DNA of 64,000 nt from Nitrospira sp. (GTDB taxonomy: Bacteria; Nitrospirota; Nitrospiria; Nitrospirales; Nitrospiraceae): the NCBI GenBank assembly GCA_035968315.1, contig JAVYIN010000009.1, positions 183,202 to 247,201 on the forward strand. The letters are read 5' to 3'. Shown here piece after piece: positions 1 through 8,704 of the stretch; positions within the stretch are counted from its first letter, which is position 1, and the number at the start of each line of letters is the position of its first letter. A model generated the notes under the pieces. It ran no database searches. It saw only the letters and a program-made list of their open reading frames with translations, and had not been told where the DNA came from. A program made the position numbers and the translations under genes.

Positions 1-175
1 AACGGCATAATCAGCCGTTTGTGCTACTACCTCCTTCGGATCCGCCCCGAACTCTTGATACCTACGTGGCAACAATTAATTTCGGCTTTCAGAAGATTTC
101 TCAGTCTAAAGGCATCGAAGAATAGTCAGTTCGACGGGTCAAATCGAACTCGCCTCGTTGGGTCTACAACTTGAA

Positions 176-209
176 GAGCGGGCCCCACCCTTGCGAATGG
201 GGCTCGCTC
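176..209 (-). terminator. Hairpin after the coiled-coil secreted protein gene
   Basis: A 12-bp stem with one mismatch (176-187 pairing with 198-209) and a 10-nt loop lies just past the stop codon of the minus-strand gene. There is no strong U-tract on the minus strand, so it may be a weak or Rho-assisted terminator. No gene is visible in the first 175 bases. Confidence 0.45.
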
Positions 210-233
210 CGCCTTACTGCTCAGGTGAGGAAC

Positions 234-938
234 TTAGAAGCCGGCAGAACCACTAGTCGTACCGCCCTGGCAACGAAGATAGAGCTGGAAAAATCCCTGC
301 CGGTCGCTAAACGCCGCGTTGGAATGTGATCCAACAACAAACCCCGTCGTAAGGGACGGGTATGCCACCTGATTGATAGTGACATAGGCGCTGGAACTAT
401 AGCCGACATTTGACACGACATAACCGGATGGGCAGCTCATCGCATAGGAGACGGATTGCCCGAACGACACCGTCTGCACCGGCCCTATTTTAGTAACGAA
501 TTTCCCCGTGCCCGTACCGGACGAAGAGTCTTCCTGACAGATCACGGATCCATCGGGATTGATTTGCCTGATCGAGCTACCGCTGGGGCAGGAACCGGTA
601 ATCAGTCCCTGCTTGGCATTCAAGGCGTTCTGTAGAAAGTTGAGTTGCGTCTGGACCATGTCGATTTGGGCTTGAACCGTTGATAACTGCTCTTGCAGTG
701 TAGAAACATTGGTAACTGAGGAGGCGATCTGCGCCTGTAACTGCTGGGCCAACTGTTGCAACTCCGTAAGCTGCTGCGTGAACGTGTTCATTTCCGATTG
801 GAGATCCGCAATGTATTGGGTTAAGGCCTGAAAAGGCCGCCCATTGGCCCCTGGAAATGCTTGCTTGCTCGCAGCATAGAGCGGTGGGGATGAAACCAGA
901 ATGGCAGCAAGAAACGATACTGTGACCTTTATCCACAT
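234..938 (-). CDS. Secreted coiled-coil stalk protein, unknown function
   Basis: The product is about 234 aa. It opens with a signal peptide (MWIKVTVSFLAAILV, cleavage near LYAAS), so the ATG at 938 is preferred over an in-frame start 12 codons upstream. Residues about 30-115 form a Gln/Leu-rich heptad coiled coil. A short Cys-containing linker follows (CPSGSSIR, then VICQED), then a Ser/Gly/Thr-rich segment and a beta-rich C-terminal domain with two further Cys (MSCPSG, LYLRCQ). Stalk-plus-knob architecture of this type is usual for trimeric fibre or surface proteins. No enzymatic motif is seen, and the function is unknown. Confidence 0.7.
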   Translation of the reverse strand: MWIKVTVSFLAAILVSSPPLYAASKQAFPGANGRPFQALTQYIADLQSEMNTFTQQLTELQQLAQQLQAQIASSVTNVSTLQEQLSTVQAQIDMVQTQLNFLQNALNAKQGLITGSCPSGSSIRQINPDGSVICQEDSSSGTGTGKFVTKIGPVQTVSFGQSVSYAMSCPSGYVVSNVGYSSSAYVTINQVAYPSLTTGFVVGSHSNAAFSDRQGFFQLYLRCQGGTTSGSAGF

Positions 939-1365
939 GGTAAGTACCTCCAGTATGGGACAACGGCTACCCATGCCGAGTAGTTGGACCTGAGTGGAGC
1001 AAGTCCAATGCCCTCACCCCCGCAGCTCTTGATAGGAATGTCGGATAATGTTCGTTGAGGTAACGCGCTGATAATCCGACCTATTCCCTGCATCAATCCT
1101 GTGGTTCGTGACGAGACAGGCGATTCTGTCGCACCCCCACTGTACGCAAATTTTCTCCCGCCAAGACATCTCTGGCCAGATCGCCAGACCGCAGCCACAT
1201 ACTGACGTAGAAAGACCAAAAAGACCCGCCGGTCATTGAACGAATCACACACAAACAGCCACATACGGCCATCCATGCCTGATCAGAAATGCGCAAGTTA
1301 CTTTGTCAAACTCCGCCCTTGTTGTAGCATCAAGCCACCGTCACTGAGTCGGAAGGAGTCGGCTG
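939..1365. other. Intergenic region without a recognisable gene
   Basis: This gap lies between two divergent genes and should hold both promoters. A short inverted repeat (984-989 with 1003-1008) is the only structure noted. Reading frames that cross it show no protein-like composition and no ribosome binding site. Confidence 0.5.
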
Positions 1366-1563
1366 ATGCACTTCGTTCGAATCGGAAACCGCGCGCTGAA
1401 TCTGGACAGTATTACCCACTGCGAGGTGCAGGTCTGGCACGATGCCATGTCGGTAAAAATCTATCTGACCGGCATGGCGAACAATACGCCGGTGGTCCTC
1501 AACGAAGAAGAAGCGAAGGAGTTCTGGAAGTACATCGAATATGTGGCGGAAAAACCCGTCTAG
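1366..1563 (+). CDS. Small conserved-looking protein, 65 aa
   Basis: A good Shine-Dalgarno (GGAAGGAG) precedes the ATG. The protein alternates hydrophobic and charged strands (MHFVRIGNRALNLDSITHCE, then VKIYLTGM) and ends in an acidic helix (EEEAKEFWKYIEYV). This resembles small soluble beta-sheet-plus-helix proteins, with no signal peptide or metal motif. I do not recognise the family. The real start signal and even amino-acid composition support a true gene. Confidence 0.6.
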   Translation: MHFVRIGNRALNLDSITHCEVQVWHDAMSVKIYLTGMANNTPVVLNEEEAKEFWKYIEYVAEKPV

Positions 1564-1682
1564 GTGGTTTTCGCCCTCAGGCCCCGTTGCCCTTGATTCC
1601 CATCCAGTCCTTCCTACAGAAGCACCTTTGCAATCCCCGTCACATGCGCTACACTTCCCCTCAGAAGGGGAGGGCATTCTTT

Positions 1683-2030
1683 ATGACACGAACCGTCTCT
1701 GCCACCCACATTGGCATGCTCATGATGTGGCTATCGCTGGCGGCCGGCTGCGCCGACGAATACGTCGCCTATCATAAAGTCACCGGCGAGCCTCTCATCC
1801 TGACACGCCGGGCCTATACACAGGAGGCCTGTCTCAAACAGATCCAGCAAGACTCCGATGAACTCGGCGTGACGTTGCGATATGTGCATATGAAGGGATC
1901 GCTGTTCGGGCAATCGCTCTTGTGGCCATTTGAGCCGGGCTACGCCTGCGAAGCCGCCATTGGCCCGCCAGATATTCGCCGGGGCATTTATCCGCGCGAA
2001 GAAGGGCGCGTGCTGTCACAGTTACAATAA
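1683..2030 (+). CDS. Small lipoprotein, unknown function
   Basis: Translation most likely begins at the ATG after AGAAGGGGAGGG, giving 115 aa. The N-terminus is a lipoprotein signal (MTRTVSATHIGMLMMWLSLAAGC) with a standard LAAGC lipobox, so the mature protein should be anchored by a lipidated Cys. The mature part has two further Cys (EACLKQ and GYACEA) that could form a disulfide. No known domain is recognised. The frame stays open far upstream, but that part lacks protein-like composition. Confidence 0.65.
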   Translation: MTRTVSATHIGMLMMWLSLAAGCADEYVAYHKVTGEPLILTRRAYTQEACLKQIQQDSDELGVTLRYVHMKGSLFGQSLLWPFEPGYACEAAIGPPDIRRGIYPREEGRVLSQLQ

Positions 2031-2121
2031 CCGACGCTCTTCATCTTCCCCGCCTGAAATATGGTGCCGCGCACTGGATCTCTCGCAGTTCTCCTCCCCC
2101 CATCGAAATATCGAGAAATCC

Positions 2122-2149
2122 TTGTATGCCCAACATGTTGCGTTATACT
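2122..2149 (+). promoter_or_regulatory. Candidate sigma-70 promoter for the REC-GGDEF gene
   Basis: TTGTAT (2122-2127), a 16-bp spacer and TATACT (2144-2149) form a reasonable -35/-10 pair about 90 bp upstream of the start codon. Confidence 0.45.
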
Positions 2150-2237
2150 CACACCCATGGACTCCTGACCGAATTGCCATCGCAGGAGTCGAGTTTTTCA
2201 AGATCTGAAATAGCCACGACTGAGGACGTGACGCTCA

Positions 2238-3176
2238 ATGATCAAGTTATTGTTGGTCGAAGATGACAATGTCGATGCGCACCTCACCCAGGATATTCTG
2301 GCTGAGTGGAGCATTGAGCAATTCGACATCACGCACGTGACCAGGCTCAGCGAGGCCTTTGATTGCCTTGGGCGCAGTCACTACGATGCCATACTGCTGG
2401 ATCTCTCATTGCCTGACGCCTACGGAATCCCGACCCTGAAACAAGTTCAAGCCACCAGTCCGACGATTCCGATCATCGTGCTGAGCACGGTCAACGATCA
2501 AACGCTGTCCATCCAAGCGGTCCAGCAAGGCGCGCAGGATTATCTGGTCAAAGGCCAGGGCCACCCCGATCTGCTCGCCCGCTCCATCCGGTATGCCATC
2601 GAACGCAAGCGCGCGGAAGAGCGAATGACCTACCTGGCGCAATACGATCAATTGACCGGCTTGGTCAATCGAACCCTGTTTCGCGACCGGCTGATTCAAG
2701 CCATGGCCCGCAGCAAGCGCCTCCAGCGCCCGCTGGGCCTCATGCTGCTCGACCTCGACCGGTTCAAATCGGTGAACGATACGATGGGGCACAGCGTGGG
2801 CGATCTCCTCCTCAAATTGGTGGCGGATCGGCTGCGAACCTGCGTGCGGGAGATCGACACGGTCGCGCGAATGGGCGGCGACGAATTCACGATCATTCTG
2901 GAAGGCTGTGCGTCCGAAGAGGACATGGCCGTCGTGGCGCAGCGGATAACGGATGCGATTGCGGAGCCGTTCGATCTCGGCCATCATCATGCGTCAATCG
3001 GTGTCAGCATCGGCATCACCGTCTACCCGTCCGACGACCACGATGTGGACGACCTCTTAAAACATGCCGACGCCGCGATGTACCAGGCCAAACAAAAAGG
3101 CGGCTGCTCGTTTCATTTCCACGTTCATACTCCCACGACACCGGCCACCGGCCACGCCATTCGCCGCACGGCATAA
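2238..3176 (+). CDS. Response regulator with GGDEF (diguanylate cyclase) output
   Basis: The 312-aa protein has an N-terminal receiver domain (about 1-120): acidic pocket LVEDDN, phospho-acceptor Asp in LLDLSLPD, and conserved Lys in DYLVKGQG. A GGDEF domain (about 130-300) follows a short linker. The active-site motif GGDEF is intact, and REID five residues upstream matches an RxxD inhibitory site, so the domain should make cyclic di-GMP and be product-inhibited. No cognate kinase gene is adjacent, so it is an orphan regulator. There is no DNA-binding or membrane segment. Confidence 0.9.
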   Translation: MIKLLLVEDDNVDAHLTQDILAEWSIEQFDITHVTRLSEAFDCLGRSHYDAILLDLSLPDAYGIPTLKQVQATSPTIPIIVLSTVNDQTLSIQAVQQGAQDYLVKGQGHPDLLARSIRYAIERKRAEERMTYLAQYDQLTGLVNRTLFRDRLIQAMARSKRLQRPLGLMLLDLDRFKSVNDTMGHSVGDLLLKLVADRLRTCVREIDTVARMGGDEFTIILEGCASEEDMAVVAQRITDAIAEPFDLGHHHASIGVSIGITVYPSDDHDVDDLLKHADAAMYQAKQKGGCSFHFHVHTPTTPATGHAIRRTA

Positions 3177-3346
3177 CTCTGTCCTGTGCCCGGTGACGCG
3201 GCAAAAACATCACAGGTGTCTCGATCTTGCCGTACAAATCTGTCGCTGAGAACCGCTTATACCAGAACGGCTCCAGATCTCTGCCGTTTCACAGTCGGAA
3301 ACGTTCCGTTTCTCGCCGTTTGAGATGCCTCTTCACAGCCGCCTAA

Positions 3347-3361
3347 TGGCACAACGATTGC
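3347..3361 (+). promoter_or_regulatory. Sigma-54-type (-24/-12) promoter
   Basis: The sequence TGGCAC-N5-TTGC has GG and GC doublets separated by exactly 10 bases, the canonical RpoN promoter spacing. It lies about 65 bp upstream of the start codon of the TPR protein. No activator-binding site was identified. Confidence 0.5.
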
Positions 3362-3427
3362 GATACTCATCTCATCATGTTCCGCACGAATCTTGTCCGG
3401 CTGACTCGTTTGTTACTGAGGGGGACT

Positions 3428-3925
3428 ATGAAGAAACTGAACACCATCGGATTGATCCTCGCCGCCACACTGCTTCTCTCCGCAACTCCATCTCTGGCCA
3501 CCCCTGGCCAGCTCCAAGACACATCGCGCCGGCTCTACGACCGGGTAATGGAAGAGTTCAAGCATCGCGATTATGAGGCGGCGCTGGCCGGATTCCGATT
3601 TTTCATCGAAGTCCACAGCCACTCCGCCCTCGCCGCAAATGCGCAATACTGGATGGGGGAATGCCAATACCGGATGGGCCGCTACAAAGATGCGCTCACA
3701 TCTTTCTATAATGTGGTGTCCTACTATCCGCTCAGCCAGAAACTCGCCGCCTCGACTCTGAAAATCGGCCAGACCTATTCGAAATTAGGGGATCAGGACA
3801 AAGCCCGTACGATGTATGAGCGTGTGGTGGATCAATACCCGGATAGCGCGGAAGCCGAACTCGCGCGAAAGGCCCTCGACACATCCATCGCCAAAATAGA
3901 TCCGGCCCCTCATCCGGCCGAGTAA
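3428..3925 (+). CDS. Periplasmic tetratricopeptide protein, CpoB/YbgF C-terminal-like
   Basis: The ATG after GAGGGGGACT is chosen because it opens a signal peptide (MKKLNTIGLILAATLLLSAT, cleavage near SLA-TPG), giving 165 aa. The mature protein consists of TPR units. FRFFIEVHSHSALAANAQYW and the repeats after it follow the pattern of the C-terminal TPRs of the Tol-Pal-associated protein CpoB (F..F...YP.S..A..A.Y..GE..Y). The N-terminal trimerisation coiled coil of CpoB is missing and there are no tol/pal genes nearby, so a Tol-Pal role is not certain. A sigma-54-like promoter lies upstream. Confidence 0.75.
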   Translation: MKKLNTIGLILAATLLLSATPSLATPGQLQDTSRRLYDRVMEEFKHRDYEAALAGFRFFIEVHSHSALAANAQYWMGECQYRMGRYKDALTSFYNVVSYYPLSQKLAASTLKIGQTYSKLGDQDKARTMYERVVDQYPDSAEAELARKALDTSIAKIDPAPHPAE

Positions 3926-3965
3926 GCTCCGATGCGTGAATTTCTCGTCACGATCCGGCGATCCT

Positions 3966-4481
3966 TCATGCGTCCTCAGGATCAAGCCCGAACAACGAGG
4001 TCAGCGCCGGCACCGTATAGGCCTGCTTCGATCGCAATGTGACCAGCTTGATGCCGGCTGCATCGAGAATCTCTTTGACGATCCGCTGACGGTCGGCCTC
4101 CGGGCCACGGCGTGTTCCATCCTCGACCTGGACCACCTGCGCCACCTGCCTCGTGCCGGGATGAACCAGCACAAAATCGACCGGTTTGAGGGCAATCTCA
4201 CGAAAAATCTGTGTCCGCTCCTTCCCTACCGCATCGACCGTGACGAACGCCCACAGAGGAACCTGGGAAAAGACCAGATAATAGTCCTGCACCGCGAGGC
4301 GCATCAGGTTATAGAGCACCACCTCCTGCTCCGTCAGCAACGGAGCCGGGGCCAGCGTGACACCGGCGGGAAGGACTGGGGCTGGAGCTTTTGCGGGAGC
4401 CGGAGATGGGTCCCGCTGCCAAAACACCAGCAGCAATACACCCGCCGCTACCACCCCGATGAGAATTGCGTCCAACGTCAT
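3966..4481 (-). CDS. Membrane-anchored DUF2726-type protein
   Basis: The 171-aa protein starts with one transmembrane helix (AILIGVVAAGVLLLVFW). A Pro/Ala-rich linker follows, then a DUF2726-like domain from about residue 48: LLTEQEVVLYNLM, the VFSQVPLWAFV segment, KPVDFVLVHP, QVEDGTRR and a final AGIKLVTL strand. The family resembles nuclease or nuclease-related folds, but its activity is not established. Several family landmark residues (DFVL, then the acidic position in VEDG) are present. It lies 9 bp downstream of anmK on the same strand and is probably co-transcribed. Confidence 0.7.
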   Translation of the reverse strand: MTLDAILIGVVAAGVLLLVFWQRDPSPAPAKAPAPVLPAGVTLAPAPLLTEQEVVLYNLMRLAVQDYYLVFSQVPLWAFVTVDAVGKERTQIFREIALKPVDFVLVHPGTRQVAQVVQVEDGTRRGPEADRQRIVKEILDAAGIKLVTLRSKQAYTVPALTSLFGLDPEDA

Positions 4482-4490
4482 GGGTTTCGT

Positions 4491-5684
4491 CTATGCGGAC
4501 ATGCGGCGATTCAACCGGCGGAGCCATCCTAGCCCACTGGGCACAATACAGCCCAACAGGGCCGGATGTGTCGCGCCGGTCACCGCCGGAACATTGCCGT
4601 ACTGTTCCATGATGGTCTGATAGCCAAGTATCCCAAACGCCACCGCTTCCAAAGCCTTGCTATCCCACCCCAAGGCATCGAATGTCGTGACTGGAGCGGG
4701 AGAGAAGACGTCCGACAGATGCGCCATAATCGCGCGGTTGCGCACACCGCCACCGCCGACCACGACTTCGTCGATTCCACCGCCGTCAATCCATCGTCGG
4801 GCCGTGCCGACTGCCTCGGCGGTCCATCGGCTGCAGGTGGCGAGCAGGTCTTCGATCGACAGTTGCCGCGCCGCTTGAACAGCCAGCAACTCATCGACCA
4901 TCGGCGCGCCAAAGGCTTCTCGGCCCGTGGATTTGGGCGGCTGCTTCGAAAGATAGGGATGGGCCAAGAGCTTCGCCAGCAGGCGCCCGTCAGGACGTCC
5001 GCGTAAAGCCAGCCGCCCGTCCCGGTCCATCGATACACGGCCTTCCGTGATCCGATCAATAAGCCCGTCCAACACCATATTGGCCGGTCCCGTATCGAAG
5101 GCGCGGATGCCGCCCACCCCTTTCCCGCGCGGGAGATAGGTCACGTTGCTGATACCGCCGAGATTCACGACCAGCCTTGCCCGCCTGGGATGGCGGAACA
5201 GGAGCGCATGGACACCGGGCGTGAGCGGCGCCCCCTGGCCGCCGGCGGCCATATCGCGCGGACGGAAATTGGCGACCGTCGTGATGCCGGTCCGCTCGGC
5301 GATGACCGCCGGCTCGGCAATTTGCAAGGTTGAGCGGATCGACCCAACCCCGGCATCCTTGATGCCATGCGGCAAATGATGCACCGTTTGGCCGTGAGAG
5401 CCGATCAAGTCCACATGTTTCGGCTGCAACCCCGCCTTCCGAATGACCCCCAGTGCCGCATTCGCAAACCACTCGCCGAGCAACGCATTCAAATGACACA
5501 GTTCGGAAACGCTTCCCGACACTGATGCCGTCAAGACCCGCTGCTGAAGCGACCGTGGATAGGGCATCGGGTGAAAGGCGAGCATCTCCACCTGAAGCCC
5601 CGATTTCTTTTTGGTGATCTCGATCAGCGCGGCATCGACCCCGTCACCGGATGTTCCGGACATCAGCCCGACCACTTTCATCAT
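4491..5684 (-). CDS. anmK: Anhydro-N-acetylmuramic acid kinase
   Basis: This cytoplasmic enzyme cleaves and phosphorylates 1,6-anhydro-MurNAc to MurNAc-6-phosphate in peptidoglycan recycling. The 397-aa length matches the family. The N-terminal ATP-binding signature VVGLMSGTSGDGVDAALIEI is typical. SHGQTVHHLP, NLGGISNVTYLP, FDTGPANMVLD and the C-terminal GGGGVRNRAIMAHL are all family landmarks of this ASKHA-fold kinase. The DUF2726 gene follows closely. The zinc transporter operon is divergent, so the promoters share the gap up to 5826. Confidence 0.93.
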   Translation of the reverse strand: MMKVVGLMSGTSGDGVDAALIEITKKKSGLQVEMLAFHPMPYPRSLQQRVLTASVSGSVSELCHLNALLGEWFANAALGVIRKAGLQPKHVDLIGSHGQTVHHLPHGIKDAGVGSIRSTLQIAEPAVIAERTGITTVANFRPRDMAAGGQGAPLTPGVHALLFRHPRRARLVVNLGGISNVTYLPRGKGVGGIRAFDTGPANMVLDGLIDRITEGRVSMDRDGRLALRGRPDGRLLAKLLAHPYLSKQPPKSTGREAFGAPMVDELLAVQAARQLSIEDLLATCSRWTAEAVGTARRWIDGGGIDEVVVGGGGVRNRAIMAHLSDVFSPAPVTTFDALGWDSKALEAVAFGILGYQTIMEQYGNVPAVTGATHPALLGCIVPSGLGWLRRLNRRMSA

Positions 5685-5789
5685 CCCGCTTCCCTTTCGA
5701 TCACACGCAACTCCTGCTCGGTCCGCGCTACGCTAATGGAAGTCACGATCCGGGTCAAGCAGGCCGGCCATTCACCAGCGCGCGGCGCG

Positions 5790-5818
5790 TTGACATCACG
5801 CACCCTCGATGTTACCGT
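5790..5818 (+). promoter_or_regulatory. Candidate promoter of the zinc transporter operon
   Basis: TTGACA (5790-5795), 17 bp, TACCGT (5813-5818). Transcription would start at about the ATG at 5827, implying a very short or absent leader. The -10 is weak, and no obvious Zur-type palindrome is visible. Confidence 0.35.
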
Positions 5819-5826
5819 CCCCGCCC

Positions 5827-6759
5827 ATGCTCGTACACATTCGCAAAATCTACTGGCCCATCCTGGCCATGGCCCTCTGCAGCCTTCTTTCTGTTGCATC
5901 CCAGGCACAGGCCTCATCGGCAGCCCCTCTAAATGTCGTCGTCACCATTCCCGTGCTCAAGGATCTGACGGAACAGATCGGCGGCCGCCAGGTACGCGTC
6001 ACCTCGCTCCTGAGCGGATATGAAAACGAGCATACGTACTCGCCGAAGCCCAGCGATCTGATCGCGGTCCGCAAAGCCACGGTGCTCTTCGAAGTCGGCC
6101 TCGGTCTCGAAGTGTGGGTTTCATCGCTGGTGAAAAACGCGGGCAGCCCCTCGTTACTGGTCGTCACCACCTCCACAGGCATTGCCATAATCCGCGATCA
6201 CTCGGAACCCAACGGCTCGCCGGCTGGCCACCATCACGAGGGAGGCGGCAACCCGCACGTGTGGATGGATCCGCAGAGCGTCTTGACCATGCTTCACCAC
6301 ATCACCGAAACGCTGTGCAAGCTCGATCCGGCGCATGCCACGGAGTTTCGCCAGAATCACACGGCCTATGCACAGAAATTGGAGGCGCTGCAAAAGGAAC
6401 TTGCGGATCGCGTCAACCGCCTGCCGGATCGCCGCTTCGTCGCCCATCACCCCGCCTGGCCCTACCTGGCGAGACGGTTTGGTTTTGATATTGCCGCCAC
6501 GATCCAAACGCAATCTGGCACGGAGCCGTCGGCCCTGCAACTGCAATCGCTCATCTCGAAAATCAAACATGACCGGATCAAAGTCATCGCCTCTGAAATT
6601 CAACTGAGCCAGCGGATTCCAGACCTGCTAGCCAGGGAAGGGGCTGCGCGTGTCGTCATCTTGACCACGCTTCCGGGAGGCCTCCCCGGGACCGAGACCT
6701 ACCTCGACATGCTCCGCTATAATGTGCTCCAATTGGTGAACGCGCTTGAGGCGGCCTAA
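5827..6759 (+). CDS. znuA: Zinc ABC transporter periplasmic binding protein
   Basis: This cluster A-I (ZnuA/TroA-type) metal receptor delivers metal to the ABC permease encoded downstream. The signal peptide (MLVHIRKIYWPILAMALCSL, cleavage after QAQA) favours the ATG at 5827, though an in-frame ATG lies six codons upstream. Metal-ligand regions are visible: His in ENEHTYSP, a His-rich loop (GHHHEGGGNPH) running into the conserved NPHVWMDP, and His in FVAHHPAWPYLARRFG. The His-rich loop points to zinc rather than manganese. The ATPase and permease genes follow in an operon. Confidence 0.88.
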   Translation: MLVHIRKIYWPILAMALCSLLSVASQAQASSAAPLNVVVTIPVLKDLTEQIGGRQVRVTSLLSGYENEHTYSPKPSDLIAVRKATVLFEVGLGLEVWVSSLVKNAGSPSLLVVTTSTGIAIIRDHSEPNGSPAGHHHEGGGNPHVWMDPQSVLTMLHHITETLCKLDPAHATEFRQNHTAYAQKLEALQKELADRVNRLPDRRFVAHHPAWPYLARRFGFDIAATIQTQSGTEPSALQLQSLISKIKHDRIKVIASEIQLSQRIPDLLAREGAARVVILTTLPGGLPGTETYLDMLRYNVLQLVNALEAA

Positions 6760-6812
6760 TCGCCTATTCTCATCACGCTGACTCCTCAGCGCCGGAAGGA
6801 GCCCGGTTCCTC

Positions 6813-7604
6813 GTGTCGATTCAGAAAGAGCCCATCATCCATTTCGACCATGCCTCCTTCGGTTTTCCCGGTGTCCTGGCATTACAGGATATCTCCCTCA
6901 CTATTTCCGCCGGCGAATTTGTCGGCGTCATCGGCCCCAACGGCTCGGGGAAAACCACCCTTTGCCGCGCCATGCTCGGCCTGATGGCGCCACTCGAAGG
7001 GCATTTGCGGATTTTCGATTGCGCCTGCGGCGAACTGCGCTGCTCCCATCGCGCCCAAATCGGCTACCTGCCGCAAAAAGGCGTCGTGGATCGGAACTTC
7101 CCCGTGACAGTCTTGGAAACCGTCATGATGGGCCGATACGGCGCGCTCGGCCTCTTCAAACGCGCCGGCCGGCAGGATCGGAAGATTGCCCTCGAAGCCC
7201 TGGCCCACGTCGGCATGGACAATCATCAAAATACGGCACTGGGCCACCTTTCAGGCGGCCAGCAACAACGCGTGTTTATCGCCAGAGCCTTGGCCCAGCA
7301 GCCGAAAGTGCTGCTCCTCGACGAGCCGACCACCGGGCTGGACATCACCACCCAGCACAATGTCATTGAACTGGTCGCGCAACTGCATAAAGAGCTGGGC
7401 CTGACGGTGCTCTTGATCACCCATGATATCAACATGATCCGCTCGCGAGTCGATCGCCTGGTCCTACTCAAAACCAGACTGTTTGCTTCAGGCCCTCCAG
7501 CCGAGGTCCTAAAGCCAGAAATCCTTCGCCAGGTCTATGGCAAGGAATTGGTCATCACCGAGAAGGATCTCGTGATCGTTGAGGATTACCACCACCATCA
7601 CTAA
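6813..7604 (+). CDS. znuC: Zinc ABC transporter ATP-binding protein
   Basis: The GTG start is preceded by CGGAAGGAG. The 263-aa ATPase has Walker A GPNGSGKTT, Q-loop YLPQKG, signature LSGGQQQR, Walker B VLLLDEP with TTGLD, and the H-loop ITHD, so it should be active. It energises the ZnuB-type permease encoded next. The protein ends in four consecutive His (EDYHHHH), an unusual natural tail that could hold metal at the cytoplasmic face. It overlaps a possible upstream start of the permease gene. Confidence 0.9.
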   Translation: MSIQKEPIIHFDHASFGFPGVLALQDISLTISAGEFVGVIGPNGSGKTTLCRAMLGLMAPLEGHLRIFDCACGELRCSHRAQIGYLPQKGVVDRNFPVTVLETVMMGRYGALGLFKRAGRQDRKIALEALAHVGMDNHQNTALGHLSGGQQQRVFIARALAQQPKVLLLDEPTTGLDITTQHNVIELVAQLHKELGLTVLLITHDINMIRSRVDRLVLLKTRLFASGPPAEVLKPEILRQVYGKELVITEKDLVIVEDYHHHH

Positions 7605-7617
7605 CTGTTGGCGACTC

Positions 7618-8463
7618 ATGCTTGAACTATTGGCCTACGACTTCATGCAACGCTCCCTCCTCGCCGCTGCGATGGTGGGAGGGCTCTGCTCTGTGATCGG
7701 CGTGTTCGTGGTCTTACGAGGGCTGGCGTTCGTCGGGGCCGGCACGTCGCATGCGGCCTTTGCCGGCGTGGCCTTGGGCTATCTGATGGGCTGGCCGCCG
7801 TTGGCCCTGGCGATTCTGTTCGGGCTGGCGACGGTTTGGATCACCGGCTGGGTGGAAGAAAAAGGCCGGATGAAGCTGGATGTCTCAATTGGCATCCTCT
7901 ACACCACCACCATGGCCCTGGCGATTCTGTTTCTCGGCCTGATGAAATCCTACAATGCGGAAGTCTATGGCTACCTGTTCGGCAGCGTCCTTTCTGTCAC
8001 CAGCGAAGAGCTGCGGGTGATTGGCGGGCTGGGCATCCTGGTACTGGGACTGATACTGCTCTTTTCGAAAGAGCTCTATTTCATCGCCTTCGATCAGGAG
8101 ATGGCCGAGGCCTCCGGCGTCCCGGCACGGCGCATCTTCTTCTTGCTCCTCACCCTCGTGGCCCTCACCGTCGTGGTCTCGCTCAAAACCGTGGGCGCCA
8201 TCCTGGTCTTCGCGATGATTCTCATTCCGGCTTCAACCGCCTACCAGCTCACCCATAGCCTCACCACCCTCACTTGGTACTCTGTGATCATTGGCGTCTC
8301 CACCGCCGTGGCTGGTGTCTTGATCTCGGCAACCTGGGATATTCCCTCCGGACCGGCCATTGTCCTCCTCGCCACGACAATCTTTTTTCTGGCCGTTCTG
8401 TTTTCCCCGAAGCGTCAGCCACGCGTGGCAGCAAGCCTCTGCCAGGAATCTCATCACCACTGA
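7618..8463 (+). CDS. znuB: Zinc ABC transporter permease
   Basis: This integral membrane protein of about 281 aa has seven to eight hydrophobic segments and the ABC-3 family features: the early VVLRGLAFVGAGTSHAAFAG loop, FDQEMAEASGVP (coupling region) and KTVGAILVFAMILIP. I start it at MLELLAYDFMQ, as in the family. An ATG 13 codons upstream lies inside the ATPase gene. It forms the channel for the ZnuA/ZnuC products. The C-terminus again carries a His cluster (ESHHH), as do the other two components. Confidence 0.88.
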   Translation: MLELLAYDFMQRSLLAAAMVGGLCSVIGVFVVLRGLAFVGAGTSHAAFAGVALGYLMGWPPLALAILFGLATVWITGWVEEKGRMKLDVSIGILYTTTMALAILFLGLMKSYNAEVYGYLFGSVLSVTSEELRVIGGLGILVLGLILLFSKELYFIAFDQEMAEASGVPARRIFFLLLTLVALTVVVSLKTVGAILVFAMILIPASTAYQLTHSLTTLTWYSVIIGVSTAVAGVLISATWDIPSGPAIVLLATTIFFLAVLFSPKRQPRVAASLCQESHHH

Positions 8464-8496
8464 TAGTCTTGGCACTCATCCCTTGGATCATCTCTC

Positions 8497-8517
8497 CTGT
8501 AGGCCAACCACTACAGG
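8497..8517 (+). terminator. Weak hairpin after the zinc transporter operon
   Basis: A perfect 7-bp stem (8497-8503 with 8511-8517) encloses a 7-nt loop and lies 34 bp after the permease stop codon. There is no U-run, so termination strength is doubtful. Confidence 0.35.
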
Positions 8518-8593
8518 ACTGTATGATTATTGAATCACTTTTCTCGGTCACTCGTATTCTCTGAAATCTATTCAGTGTAAAAGTCTCATCTTT

Positions 8594-8623
8594 TTGACAA
8601 GATTTGGCTGTTTGCTCTAGATC
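8594..8623 (+). promoter_or_regulatory. Candidate sigma-70 promoter of the barrel protein gene
   Basis: A consensus -35 TTGACA (8594-8599) is followed after 18 bp by TAGATC (8618-8623), a weak -10. The gene starts about 80 bp downstream. Confidence 0.4.
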
Positions 8624-8704
8624 CTTTTCCTGGGCTGTTCGGTACAGGACTTGCCATCCTTTGCTCTATTGTCACATATCACACATTTACCTTGGAGGCA
8701 CCGC

